Positions 54,065-61,801 of a DNA stretch of 64,000 bases are shown piece after piece (within the stretch, counting starts at the first letter, position 1; each line of letters begins with the position of its first letter). The stretch is taken from NCBI GenBank assembly GCA_002379985.1, contig DFVG01000013.1:1-64000 (forward strand), read 5' to 3'. The position numbers and the translations under genes are program-made. This stretch comes from Flavobacteriaceae bacterium UBA4166. Its GTDB lineage: Bacteria; Bacteroidota; Bacteroidia; Flavobacteriales; Flavobacteriaceae. Below the pieces are notes generated by a model that made no database searches, was not told where the DNA came from, and was given only the letters and a program-made list of their open reading frames with translations.

Positions 54065-54098
54065 AAAAGCCCTATGCTACGTAGCATAGGGCTTTTTA
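54065..54098 (+). terminator. Strong terminator of the M36 protease gene
   Basis: A perfect 32-base palindrome: 54065-54080 pairs with 54081-54096, followed on the plus strand by T's. The minus strand also has an A/T flank, so it could work in both directions. Confidence 0.85.
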
Positions 54099-54331
54099 AC
54101 TTTGGCAGGCTTTTTGTTCTACTATAGGTACTGTTAAGATGGCTTCACAATGAAACATAAAGTAAACACGAACGTGTCCCTAAAAAGAAACATTTACGGC
54201 CAATTCAATAAAAAGCCTCATTGCAATGGGGCTTTTTGTTTTTCTTCCAAAAAAAATTCAAATTAGAAACATAAAATTTTTGGGTGAACGAGTTTGAATG
54301 GAGATTGGGGCGATTAATTAAGAAAAAAAAT
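54099..54331. other. Intergenic stretch with a second terminator, no gene recognised
   Basis: This 230-base stretch lies in the 320-base gap between the M36 protease gene and the methyltransferase gene. It contains a second terminator (54209-54240) that no annotated gene needs. One short frame (54150-54266) would code for 38 residues but runs through the terminator hairpin and lacks support. A small RNA ending at 54240 is possible. Confidence 0.5.
54209..54240 (+). terminator. Orphan terminator
   Basis: AAAAGCCTCATT and AATGGGGCTTTT pair with one G-T wobble around a GC-centred loop, followed by TTTTTG. It lies 110 bases after the M36 terminator, with no gene between. Confidence 0.7.
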
Positions 54332-54339
54332 TATTTTTG
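54332..54339 (+). promoter_or_regulatory. -7 promoter element of the methyltransferase gene
   Basis: TATTTTTG, an exact TAnnTTTG match 21 bases before the ATG at 54361. It overlaps the TTG at 54337, which makes that TTG unlikely as a start codon. Confidence 0.45.
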
Positions 54340-54360
54340 CAACGCCTCAAAAAAACTTAC

Positions 54361-54819
54361 ATGAAGAAAGATCTTTCTTTTTTGATTGCGCAATTTTTTC
54401 TTTTTGCTTTTTACTTTATAGATATTCCATTGGGGTTGGCTTTTGAGCTACCCGATTGGATAGAAATTGTTTTTCTTCTTGCACTTATATTAGGTTTTGT
54501 AGTGATCATCTTCGGAATTATCAACATGAATGATAGTTTATCACCTTTTCCGAAGCCAAAGAACAACGGATCCCTTATTTCTAATGGAATTTACCACTAC
54601 GTGCGACATCCCATTTACATCGGCATTGTTATCGCTATGATTTCTTTTGGATGCTATATCCAATCTGTCTTTAAAATCAGTATCAGTTTGGTGCTTTTAG
54701 GAGTCTTCTATTTAAAAAGTGAACTGGAAGAAAAATACCTGCTTCACAAATTTGAAGAATACACACGCTATAAGGAAGATACGGGTCGGTTCTTCCCCAA
54801 AATTTCCTCTAAAAAATAA
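54361..54819 (+). CDS. Isoprenylcysteine carboxyl methyltransferase-like membrane protein
   Basis: A 152-residue integral membrane protein with about four spans and the conserved C-terminal methyltransferase part GIYHYVRHPIYIGIVIAMIS, followed by LEEKYLLHKFEEYTRYKEDT, as in the ICMT/PEMT-like family. The (Y)-x-x-(V/T)-RHP motif and the Glu/Tyr pattern near the end form the SAM site. Bacterial members methylate small lipophilic acceptors or phospholipids; the substrate here is unknown. An in-frame TTG at 54337 overlaps the promoter, so the ATG at 54361 is the start. Confidence 0.85.
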   Translation: MKKDLSFLIAQFFLFAFYFIDIPLGLAFELPDWIEIVFLLALILGFVVIIFGIINMNDSLSPFPKPKNNGSLISNGIYHYVRHPIYIGIVIAMISFGCYIQSVFKISISLVLLGVFYLKSELEEKYLLHKFEEYTRYKEDTGRFFPKISSKK

Positions 54820-54876
54820 CAAATCTCATTATAAATACTTCCTATCTCTTGCCTGTGAAAAGTGGTTTAATCTTCC

Positions 54877-54884
54877 TACTTTTG
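54877..54884 (+). promoter_or_regulatory. -7 promoter element of trxB
   Basis: TACTTTTG, an exact TAnnTTTG match 25 bases before the ATG. A TTG lies 25 bases further upstream, longer than the usual spacer. Confidence 0.4.
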
Positions 54885-54909
54885 TAGTCAAATTTTAACC
54901 CATAGAACC

Positions 54910-55872
54910 ATGTCTGAAACCGTCGAAAGAATTAAATGTTTGATAATTGGATCAGGACCGGCTGGATATACAGCCGCAATTTATGCTGCCAGAGCCGATT
55001 TAAAACCCGTAATGTATACTGGAATGGAGCCCGGAGGGCAATTGACTACTACCACAGAAGTAGATAATTTTCCGGGATATCCCGAAGGAGTTGATGGTCC
55101 GAAGATGATGATGGATCTGCAACAGCAAGCAGAGCGTTTCGGTACGCAAGTTCGCATGGGGATGGTGACCGAAGTTGAATTTAGTGATGAAATAGGAGGC
55201 ATTCATAAGGTAACCGTTGATAACAGTACGCAATTGGAAGCAGAGACCGTGATTATTTCTACTGGGGCCACAGCGAAGTATCTCGGACTCCCAAGTGAGC
55301 AACGATTACGAGGTGGTGGTGTTTCTGCTTGTGCCGTATGTGACGGTTTTTTCTATAAAGGACAGGATGTCGCTATTGTTGGTGGGGGAGATACCGCTGC
55401 GGAAGAAGCTACGTACTTGGCCAATATTTGTAATAAAGTGACCATGTTGGTGCGCAAAGATTATATGAAAGCTTCCAAAGCGATGCAGCACCGTGTCACA
55501 GGAACTAAAAACATTGATCTTCGCTATAACACCGAAGTGGATGAAGTACTAGGAGAACAAGTAGTAGAAGGCTTACGAATGGTCAATAATGAGACCGGAG
55601 CCAAGGAGGATATTGAGATTACCGGACTTTTTATAGCCATCGGGCATAAGCCAAATACAGAAATTTTCAAGGGACAATTGGATATGGACGATACGGGATA
55701 TCTGATCACGAAAGGAAAATCTACGAAAACAAACAAACCCGGTGTTTTTGCTAGTGGTGACGTGCAGGATAAAGAATACCGTCAAGCCGTAACAGCTGCG
55801 GGTACAGGATGCATGGCGGCCTTAGATGCAGAGCGCTATTTACAAACCATTGAGACGGAAGTAACGGTATAA
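54910..55872 (+). CDS. trxB: Thioredoxin-disulfide reductase
   Basis: A 320-residue flavoprotein of normal length. FAD-binding GSGPAGYTAA (about 15-24), the redox-active CAVC (Cys141/Cys144), NADPH motif GGGDTAAEEA and the C-terminal FAD contact FASGDVQDKEYRQAVTAAG. It reduces thioredoxin with NADPH in the cytoplasm and so feeds ribonucleotide reductase, peroxiredoxins and the exported TlpA-type proteins indirectly. Single gene with own promoter and bidirectional terminator. Confidence 0.97.
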   Translation: MSETVERIKCLIIGSGPAGYTAAIYAARADLKPVMYTGMEPGGQLTTTTEVDNFPGYPEGVDGPKMMMDLQQQAERFGTQVRMGMVTEVEFSDEIGGIHKVTVDNSTQLEAETVIISTGATAKYLGLPSEQRLRGGGVSACAVCDGFFYKGQDVAIVGGGDTAAEEATYLANICNKVTMLVRKDYMKASKAMQHRVTGTKNIDLRYNTEVDEVLGEQVVEGLRMVNNETGAKEDIEITGLFIAIGHKPNTEIFKGQLDMDDTGYLITKGKSTKTNKPGVFASGDVQDKEYRQAVTAAGTGCMAALDAERYLQTIETEVTV

Positions 55873-55890
55873 GTTGCAATTGAAATAAAT

Positions 55891-55921
55891 AAAAAAGCTA
55901 CCTATTGAGGTAGCTTTTTTT
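55891..55921. terminator. Bidirectional terminator between trxB and DUF4440 gene
   Basis: AAAAAAGCTACC and GGTAGCTTTTTT pair around TATTGA (approximately). Both flanks give T-runs, serving the convergent genes ending at 55872 and 55920. Confidence 0.85.
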
Positions 55922-56411
55922 ATGGTGTATTGTGATGCGCATAGCTCAAGACTCGCTTTAATACCCAAGTTTTCTTTTGCTTCAACCATAAATGCGTAAA
56001 TAATGCAGTGCTTCCGGCTTGTTCGGGTTGGTTTTCTCGTTTCTGAAAGAACCGATGTTCCCCTGTTTGAATGGCACCGTAAAGTTTTCCATTGTTGTAT
56101 AAAGGAAATACTTGTAAACTACCTTCACGCAATTCTCTTCGATTCTTCACTTCGGAATTTCCACAGATATTATTTTTTACAGAAGCAAGAAAGCCCTCGC
56201 GGTTGTTGGTAACACCCGCTTGATCGTGGTAAAACTCCAGATCTTCGGCGACAAAGGTGTTATAGACCTCCGTTCGGCATTCATTAAAACCTATATCGAA
56301 GATCAAGCTGTCCATTTTTTTCAAGGTCTGAAATAAAGGGTCTGAGGTTGGAACTTGACTCCAAGCCCACGTGGTAATGCATAGAGTCACTAAAAGAATA
56401 CTTTTTTTCAT
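55920..56411 (-). CDS. Exported DUF4440/SnoaL-like (NTF2-fold) protein
   Basis: A 163-residue protein with a signal peptide (1-19, ending TWAWSQ). The fold elements match DUF4440: MDSLIFDIGFNECRTEVYNT, FVAEDLEFYHDQAGVT and NREGFLASVKNNICG, with strands ALFTHLWLKQKKTWVLKRVL and YAHHNTP. NTF2-like cones bind small molecules or act as esterases; here no catalytic residue is certain. It is separated by about 80 bases and a terminator from the DUF2807 gene, so it is probably transcribed alone. Confidence 0.82.
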   Translation of the reverse strand: MKKSILLVTLCITTWAWSQVPTSDPLFQTLKKMDSLIFDIGFNECRTEVYNTFVAEDLEFYHDQAGVTNNREGFLASVKNNICGNSEVKNRRELREGSLQVFPLYNNGKLYGAIQTGEHRFFQKRENQPEQAGSTALFTHLWLKQKKTWVLKRVLSYAHHNTP

Positions 56412-56423
56412 AAGATTGTTTGT

Positions 56424-56461
56424 AAAAAAACCTGAAGCCGGATCTGTAAGGCTTCAGGTTT
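56424..56461 (-). terminator. Terminator of the PadR/PspC/DUF2807 operon
   Basis: AACCTGAAGCC (56429-56439) and GGCTTCAGGTT (56450-56460) pair around ten bases; the minus strand continues with a T-run of seven. It lies 30 bases after the stop of the gene at 56491-57213. Confidence 0.8.
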
Positions 56462-56490
56462 TCGGTTGGTTGGTCAGTCGACAGCAAGGT

Positions 56491-57213
56491 TTACATTTTA
56501 GATACGTTTCCGGAGACACCATCACGAACAGAGACAGCTGTAGGATCTCCATAGTAGCGGATGTTTCCGCCGCTGGATGCTTCTCCTTTGATTTCATCCT
56601 GCACATTTACTACAATATTAGCGCCGCTGGAAGCTTCCGCATCACAGCGCAACACTTCTAATTGGCGTGCTTTGATATGACTTCCACTGGAAGCGTCTGC
56701 ATTTAAAGATGCGGCTCTACCGGAAACCACAATGTCGGCTCCGCTGCTTGTTTCCGCCCATACATTCTCTGCACGAACTTCCGCTTCAAGATCGGCACCA
56801 CTGCTACTTTTGAGTCGGATTTCATCCGCTTCCAAGAGCGAATTCACGATCACATCGGCACCACTTGAGGCTTCCACAGCTCCTAAAGAGGTATACGTAA
56901 CATATACTTTCTTTGATTTAGAGCGACCAATATTCGAGTTGGTGGTAACGTGAAGCTTTCCATTGTTGATTTCGGTATCAATGATCTCCATCAGATTTTC
57001 ATCGGCTTCCACAACAATTTTATTTTCTGTTCCCTTAGATAAGTAAACATCTAGACCGGCACTTCCGCGCACAATGGTAAAATCTGAGGTAACAGGTCGG
57101 TCTTCAGTGACAACGTTTCCGTTTCCATTGACTTGGCCCAGTTTGAGATCAAAATGGCAACTGCTAACGGTCAAGGCGAGCAGTGCTATTAAGGTGATTT
57201 GAATTGTTTTCAT
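56491..57213 (-). CDS. DUF2807 (head GIN-type) lipoprotein
   Basis: A 240-residue lipoprotein (LTVSSC, Cys19). It contains the auto-transporter-adhesin head domain DUF2807, seen as short beta-helix repeats: SDFTIVRGSAGLDVYLSKG, VEASSGADVIVNSL, LKSSSGADLEAEVRAENV and TSSGADIVVSGRAASL, with the SSGA turn repeating six or seven times. Such proteins are cell-envelope adhesin-like helices without a known role. It is the last gene of the PadR/PspC run, 14 bases after the PspC gene. Confidence 0.88.
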   Translation of the reverse strand: MKTIQITLIALLALTVSSCHFDLKLGQVNGNGNVVTEDRPVTSDFTIVRGSAGLDVYLSKGTENKIVVEADENLMEIIDTEINNGKLHVTTNSNIGRSKSKKVYVTYTSLGAVEASSGADVIVNSLLEADEIRLKSSSGADLEAEVRAENVWAETSSGADIVVSGRAASLNADASSGSHIKARQLEVLRCDAEASSGANIVVNVQDEIKGEASSGGNIRYYGDPTAVSVRDGVSGNVSKM

Positions 57214-57227
57214 GATATATTATTTGA

Positions 57228-58988
57228 TTAGTTGTTAATTTCAGTACTATCCACAATAATCGTTGTGGTATCGGGGGCAACTTCTATCGCTTCAGATTCG
57301 GAGGAAGTGTTGCGTTCAGAACGTCGTTGCCAATTGCCGTCTGAATCCTGATAATAGGCGCCATCGGCATCTCCATCATCATTAAAGTCACCCTCCCAGT
57401 CGTTTTCTGGAATATCCGGACAATCTACGCAAACAAGGTCTTCATCTTGTACAAGCAAATATTTTTCCTCCATTCCATTATCGAGAATGTCGTTATAATA
57501 CGAATCGTTACGGTGGAAACTATAGGTGTTGTCATCAGCGTACAAAGTGGCTCCTTCTGGAAGGTATACGATGACGGTCACTTCTTGATCACGATATTTG
57601 TTTGCAAAATCTGTGGTAAAGAACCCATCGAGTTTCAGCATCCCATTCTGATAGTCGTAACTGTAGTCAATAGCTCCGGCCCGACTTTTCGCTTCAGAAT
57701 AATCGCTTCCTTCTGCACGCTTTTCTACCACGAGCTTCGCGGTACTATCAGATGTGCTTCTCACGATCAATCGTACATCGTTAGAATAGATGATCTTTTG
57801 ATCGTTCGCATCACGCTTGATCTCTAAACCGCCACTTCGGTAGACACGATATTCATAAAGGTCATTCGCTCTCATGGCGATATTTAAGGTGTCGCCATTA
57901 CGAATAGGAAGGGTCTCTTCGGAAACATACTCTCCGTCGAATGCTGTTTCAGTTGCTTGACGTACCCCAAGGATTCCGAGTCCGATAAGGGATAGTACCC
58001 ATATCAACAGTAGAATGATCTTGGCCGGTGTCCCGATTGATTTGATGTTGGTGATCAGTAATTTCAGTCCTACAATGAAAACCACAAAGAATGGAATTCC
58101 GATAGCAAAGAACAGCAATAATGCTACTAGCCAAATAGGGATGTTTGTAGTATCTACTAAAGAGATATAGTCTCCCAGTTCACCCATACCCCAGAACCCG
58201 GCAGACCCTAAGGTAAACATTCCTACGACCAAACCGATAAGGGTTGAAAGCGACACAATGATGAGAAAAACTCCGATGAATTTGACAAATATTTTAAAAA
58301 TGACCAGAAGAATACTACCGAGTGTTTCGAAAAACCCGGAAGCTCCGCGTTTTACTTTTTTCCCGTATTTGTCATAGTCGACGTTTTTTACCCTATCGGC
58401 GACATTTTCATATCCTTCCTTGAACTTTTTTTCAATATTCGAAATATTGACGGCCTCTCCCGTCATGTGTAACTTTTCTGAGGTAGTTTCCGCAGGCGGA
58501 ACCAAAATCCATAGGATGATGTAGATGATGATCGGAGATCCAAACCCAGCAAGGACTAAAATGATCCATATCAATCGGATCCAAATCGCATCGATTCCTA
58601 GATAATGTCCGAGTCCGGATGACACTCCAGAGATGAACTTATCATCAATATCGCGGTACAGTTTTTTACTACTGCTGTGCGTAGTTCTTTTGGAGTGCGG
58701 TGGCGCATCGTCAAAGATCTCTTCATCTACCTGATAGTCTTCAGGTTGTCCCATCACAGCGATCACCTCGTCCAGTTCTTTTAAGGTAACCACTTGCGTA
58801 CTGCTTTCCAGTTTTTCACTGAAAAGCTCGGCAATACGAGCTTCAATGTCGCGCATGATCTCGTCGCTTCCGTGCGGATCGCTCAGCGATTTACGGATGG
58901 CGTCCAGATAGCGGGATAGCTTTCCAAAGGCATCTTCATCTATATGAAAGAAGGTGCCTGCCAAATTTATGTTTACTGTTTTGTTCAT
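57228..58988 (-). CDS. PspC-domain membrane protein, stress-response type
   Basis: A 586-residue protein. The N-terminal 90 residues (NKTVNINLAGTFFHIDEDAF; LSDPHGSDEIMRDIEARIAE) form a domain common to PadR-linked PspC proteins. The PspC domain follows (about 108-170: KLYRDIDDKFISGVSSGLGH, YLGIDAIWIRLIWIILVLAG), then four more spans (about 215-350) and a periplasmic part (about 360-586) rich in beta strands with an Asp-rich tail. PspC senses or transmits envelope stress in the phage-shock system. The gene starts two bases after the PadR stop. Confidence 0.88.
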   Translation of the reverse strand: MNKTVNINLAGTFFHIDEDAFGKLSRYLDAIRKSLSDPHGSDEIMRDIEARIAELFSEKLESSTQVVTLKELDEVIAVMGQPEDYQVDEEIFDDAPPHSKRTTHSSSKKLYRDIDDKFISGVSSGLGHYLGIDAIWIRLIWIILVLAGFGSPIIIYIILWILVPPAETTSEKLHMTGEAVNISNIEKKFKEGYENVADRVKNVDYDKYGKKVKRGASGFFETLGSILLVIFKIFVKFIGVFLIIVSLSTLIGLVVGMFTLGSAGFWGMGELGDYISLVDTTNIPIWLVALLLFFAIGIPFFVVFIVGLKLLITNIKSIGTPAKIILLLIWVLSLIGLGILGVRQATETAFDGEYVSEETLPIRNGDTLNIAMRANDLYEYRVYRSGGLEIKRDANDQKIIYSNDVRLIVRSTSDSTAKLVVEKRAEGSDYSEAKSRAGAIDYSYDYQNGMLKLDGFFTTDFANKYRDQEVTVIVYLPEGATLYADDNTYSFHRNDSYYNDILDNGMEEKYLLVQDEDLVCVDCPDIPENDWEGDFNDDGDADGAYYQDSDGNWQRRSERNTSSESEAIEVAPDTTTIIVDSTEINN

Positions 58989-58990
58989 GG

Positions 58991-59323
58991 TTACTTTTTT
59001 TCGCTGGTTACTCTGTTCACTGCCTGTTGCAGGTCGCTCCAGGTAGTATTCAATTCGGTTAAAAACAAGGCTCCGGTTTCGGTGAGCTCATAATATTTTC
59101 GAGGAGGGCCGCTAGAGGACTCTTCCCATCGGTAGGCTAATAAGCCGGCATTCTTCAAACGAGTGAGTAGGGGATAAATGGTTCCCTCTACCACGAGCAT
59201 TTTTGCGTCCTTTAAGGTTTCTAAGATATCGCTGGTATACGCCTCTCCATTTTTTAAGATGGAAAGGATACAGAATTCCAGAACCCCTTTACGCATTTGT
59301 GCTTTTGTGTTTTCGATTTTCAT
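58991..59323 (-). CDS. PadR-family transcriptional regulator
   Basis: A 110-residue winged helix-turn-helix protein. The pattern MRKGVLEFCILSILKNGEAY, TSDILETLKDAKMLVVEGTI and YPLLTRLKNAGLLAYRWEES, followed by GPPRKYYELTETG, is diagnostic. It probably represses its own operon (DUF4870, small protein, PadR, PspC, DUF2807) until an envelope signal. A TGTCTAAAGACA palindrome next to the operon promoter (60035-60046) is the best operator candidate. It ends two bases before the PspC start. Confidence 0.92.
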   Translation of the reverse strand: MKIENTKAQMRKGVLEFCILSILKNGEAYTSDILETLKDAKMLVVEGTIYPLLTRLKNAGLLAYRWEESSSGPPRKYYELTETGALFLTELNTTWSDLQQAVNRVTSEKK

Positions 59324-59333
59324 AAGGTTCTTT

Positions 59334-59513
59334 TTACTTTAAAACAGCAGGCTGTTCATAATTGATTATTTTTTGATTGATGAATGACTCCTGATAATGC
59401 TGACAGTGCGTTGCTTGCAGTTCGTCTTGATTAGTAGTAGATGATGAGTCTACAGACGTTCCGGAAAGCATGCTCATGACAAGGGCCATAAGAATGTTGA
59501 TGAGTGTATTCAT
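59334..59513 (-). CDS. Small 59-residue protein in the PadR operon
   Basis: An ATG at 59513 opens a 59-codon frame with an N-terminal hydrophobic segment (MNTLINILMALVMSMLSG, about 3-18) and a polar tail with HCQHYQESF and NYEQPAVLK. The ATG shares an ATGA overlap with the stop of the DUF4870 gene (59510-59513), and its TAA lies ten bases before the PadR ATG, with AAAAAGAACC there. This placement is typical of a coupled gene. It may be a single-span membrane or secreted peptide. No known family; confidence is limited by its length. Confidence 0.55.
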   Translation of the reverse strand: MNTLINILMALVMSMLSGTSVDSSSTTNQDELQATHCQHYQESFINQKIINYEQPAVLK

Positions 59514-60007
59514 GACGATGAGGTTTTTTTCTGAATGGTTTCAGCGGAATTGATGAATGAGATACAAAATGGATATTGATACAGTTCGCCTTTGTTGGCT
59601 TTAACCGTTGCCGAAATAATAGCGTACAATTCGAATACAAATATTCCGAAGAGCAAAATGGCCACAATTCCGAAGAGTATAAAATACCCCGACAAATTGG
59701 TAATATCATTGTACCCTACGTGGTGTACATGATGGTCTAAGGTTTCTACTAGCGACACAAAGTCTACCGCAAAGAACACAAAGAAGGGAAGGCATAGCAA
59801 CCCGATAGCCAATGTGTATAATAATATACTAAGCTGAAAATTGATGGCTTGCCGTCCGTGTTCGTGTACAAAAGGTTTGTCTTTATGAATGGTCCAAAGA
59901 ATGAGCGGGGCGACAAAATTTCCCAACGGAAATAAGAATTTGCAAAATGTTGAAATGTGCATCAACGCTGCTACGTTCTTATCATTTTTTGAAGGCTGTT
60001 GTTCCAT
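59510..60007 (-). CDS. DUF4870 family membrane protein, first gene of the PadR operon
   Basis: A 165-residue protein with the DUF4870 pattern: ALMHISTFCKFLFPLGNFVA, PLILWTIHKDKPFVHEHGRQ and AINFQLSILLYTLAIGL, then two more hydrophobic segments (about 62-85, 108-135). DUF4870 proteins are four-span or Tic20-like membrane proteins of unknown function. It is the first gene of the operon, and its ATG follows a -7 element at 60027-60034. Its stop overlaps the next start (ATGA), suggesting translational coupling. Confidence 0.87.
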   Translation of the reverse strand: MEQQPSKNDKNVAALMHISTFCKFLFPLGNFVAPLILWTIHKDKPFVHEHGRQAINFQLSILLYTLAIGLLCLPFFVFFAVDFVSLVETLDHHVHHVGYNDITNLSGYFILFGIVAILLFGIFVFELYAIISATVKANKGELYQYPFCISFINSAETIQKKTSSS

Positions 60008-60026
60008 GATTGATTGTTTTCTTATG

Positions 60027-60046
60027 CAAATATATGTCTAAAGACA
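60027..60046 (-). promoter_or_regulatory. Promoter and candidate PadR operator
   Basis: Minus-strand TATATTTG (60034-60027) exactly matches the Bacteroidota -7 pattern. Directly upstream in the spacer is the perfect palindrome TGTCT-TT-AGACA (60046-60035), where a repressor would block polymerase. A second inverted repeat, ATGTTA (60053-60058) and TAACAT (60076-60081), lies further upstream. PadR operators in other bacteria often use ATGT/ACAT arms. Confidence 0.5.
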
Positions 60047-60139
60047 GGTATTATGTTACGCATAGTACCATATATTAACATATTTTTAACATTTTACAGT
60101 TAAGAAAGGATTCAATATCTTCGAGTAAAAATTGAGCTC

Positions 60140-60598
60140 ATGTCTTTATCACCGCGTGCTATCAATACATTTCTGCTCTTAAAATTGCCGGCTGCATTTT
60201 TTTGTGGCGTTCGTGCGAAAGCGTTAACAAAAACCGAGTGTATTACCTCGGTTCGCTTACGATGGATTAATCAGAACCCTTTTAAATCAATGTTTTGGGC
60301 TGTTCAAGGCATGGCAGCAGAATTGAGTACCGGGGCGTTGGTCATGCAATGTATTCGGAATAGTGAAGCGCCTATTTCCATGTTAGTGGCAACGAACAAA
60401 GCTACGTTTTCCAAAAAGGCGAAAGGGCGAATTACTTTTACTTGTTCCGAAGGAGAAAAAATTCAGAAGGCCATTGATGCTGCAATTACCACAGGCGACG
60501 GTCAAACCTGTTGGATGCATTCCGAAGGAAAAGATGCAGAGGGGAACATCGTCTCGCAGTTTGCTTTTGAATGGACCGTGAAGGTGAAGTCGAAGTAA
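60140..60598 (+). CDS. DUF4442 hotdog-fold thioesterase-like protein
   Basis: A 152-residue protein of the DUF4442 family, a hotdog fold related to acyl-CoA thioesterases. The typical pattern is a basic stretch RLRWINQNPFKSMFWAVQGM, then AAELSTGALVMQCI, ISMLVATNKATFSKKAKGRI and a final GNIVSQFAFEWTVKVKS. No specific substrate is known. Single gene, 58 bases before the AIM24-like gene on the same strand. Confidence 0.82.
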   Translation: MSLSPRAINTFLLLKLPAAFFCGVRAKALTKTECITSVRLRWINQNPFKSMFWAVQGMAAELSTGALVMQCIRNSEAPISMLVATNKATFSKKAKGRITFTCSEGEKIQKAIDAAITTGDGQTCWMHSEGKDAEGNIVSQFAFEWTVKVKSK

Positions 60599-60655
60599 CT
60601 GCTGTAACATTTCTGCTAAATTCCTACCAATAGTAGCAACCAAAAATTCATATCT

Positions 60656-61459
60656 ATGCGCAACGCACACGAAATCGATTTTCAGATCCACGGAGAAGAA
60701 ATGCAATATGTTTCTATTGAACTTGACCCGAATGAGGGTGTTATTGCCGAAGCCGGAAGTTTTATGATGATGGATAACGGTATCAAAATGGAAACCATCT
60801 TTGGTGACGGTTCCCAAAATGATAAAGGCTTTATGGGAAAGATCTTTGGTGCGGGAAAACGATTACTTACCGGAGAGAGCCTATTTATGACCGCCTTCTA
60901 CAATGTGACCAATGCCAAACGAGAGGTTTCTTTTGCAGCGCCCTATCCGGGCAAGGTAATGCCTTTGGATCTTTCCATGATGGGGAATAAGTTTATCTGT
61001 CAAAAAGATGCCTTTCTTTGTGCCGCTAAAGGAGTTTCGATAGGGATTGAGTTCTCCAAGAAATTAGGACGCGGACTCTTTGGAGGGGAAGGGTTTATTA
61101 TGCAAAAGCTGGAAGGCGACGGGCTGGCGTTTGTTCATTCTGGAGGAAATACTTCCGTAAAGCAACTGGCACCGGGCGAAAAGCTGAAAGTTGACACCGG
61201 CTGTATTGTGGGCTTCGACCATACGGTAGATTACGATATTGAATTCGTTGGGGGTATCAAAAATACGCTCTTTGGGGGTGAAGGATTGTTTTTTGCAACA
61301 CTTACCGGGCCGGGAACGGTCTACATTCAATCCTTGCCATTCAGCAGATTAGCAAAGCGTGTTTGGGCTGCTGCACCCAGAGGTGGAGGAAAGGATAAAG
61401 GGGAAGGAAGTATTTTAGGTGGATTAGGAGATTTGCTCGATGGGGATAATCGTTTCTAA
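60656..61459 (+). CDS. TIGR00266/AIM24 family protein
   Basis: A 267-residue protein matching the AIM24/TIGR00266 family: EIDFQIHGEEMQYVSIELDP, EAGSFMMMDNGIKME, GAGKRLLTGESLFMTAFYN, GRGLFGGEGFIMQKLEGDG and QSLPFSRLAKRVW. It folds as a beta sandwich similar to tryptophan RNA-binding attenuator protein-like repeats. Function in bacteria is undefined; the eukaryotic relative acts in mitochondrial membrane organisation. Cytoplasmic or membrane-peripheral. Confidence 0.9.
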   Translation: MRNAHEIDFQIHGEEMQYVSIELDPNEGVIAEAGSFMMMDNGIKMETIFGDGSQNDKGFMGKIFGAGKRLLTGESLFMTAFYNVTNAKREVSFAAPYPGKVMPLDLSMMGNKFICQKDAFLCAAKGVSIGIEFSKKLGRGLFGGEGFIMQKLEGDGLAFVHSGGNTSVKQLAPGEKLKVDTGCIVGFDHTVDYDIEFVGGIKNTLFGGEGLFFATLTGPGTVYIQSLPFSRLAKRVWAAAPRGGGKDKGEGSILGGLGDLLDGDNRF

Positions 61460-61572
61460 AGAGTTATTAACATCCGTATTTCACTCAATAATTTTTCTTA
61501 TATTTAATCCGCTAACAAAAAAATCCTGCCTATACACTACAACTACGTAACCTATTTAATTCACTATTAACG

Positions 61573-61770
61573 ATGGCTAGAGCAATGTATGACTACACGA
61601 AAGCTGTGCTAAAGAAAGTTAGTTTTGATGTTAATTTGTTCTGTAAAGAGTTGAAGAAGGCGATGACGCGTTTACTTCCTTACGAAATTGAGGAATTAAA
61701 GATTTGGGTAGATGCTCTTGTAAAACAGAACCCGCAACTCAATCAATGTTTAATTCTTTTAAAACCTTAA
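61573..61770 (+). CDS. Small conserved flavobacterial protein, unknown function
   Basis: A 65-residue protein. Its sequence, including ARAMYDYTKAVLKKVSFDVN, LFCKELKKAMTRLLPYEIEE and LKIWVDALVKQNPQLNQCLI, strongly resembles a small protein I recall from many Flavobacteriia genomes, with no known function. It is helical, acidic/basic mixed, with two cysteines. It has its own terminator at 61775, so it is a stand-alone transcript. Confidence 0.75.
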   Translation: MARAMYDYTKAVLKKVSFDVNLFCKELKKAMTRLLPYEIEELKIWVDALVKQNPQLNQCLILLKP

Positions 61771-61774
61771 ATAG

Positions 61775-61801
61775 AAACCCTCGATCTTCGAGGGTTTTTT
61801 A
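61775..61801. terminator. Bidirectional terminator between the small protein and oxyR
   Basis: AAACCCTCGA and TCGAGGGTTT pair around TCT, with TTTTTT on the plus strand. It also overlaps the end of the convergent oxyR-like gene (61799). Confidence 0.8.

Noticed and set aside
54150..54266. A 38-codon open frame on the plus strand between two terminators
   Set aside because: It reads straight through the second terminator hairpin, has no ribosome site, and shows no recognised domain.
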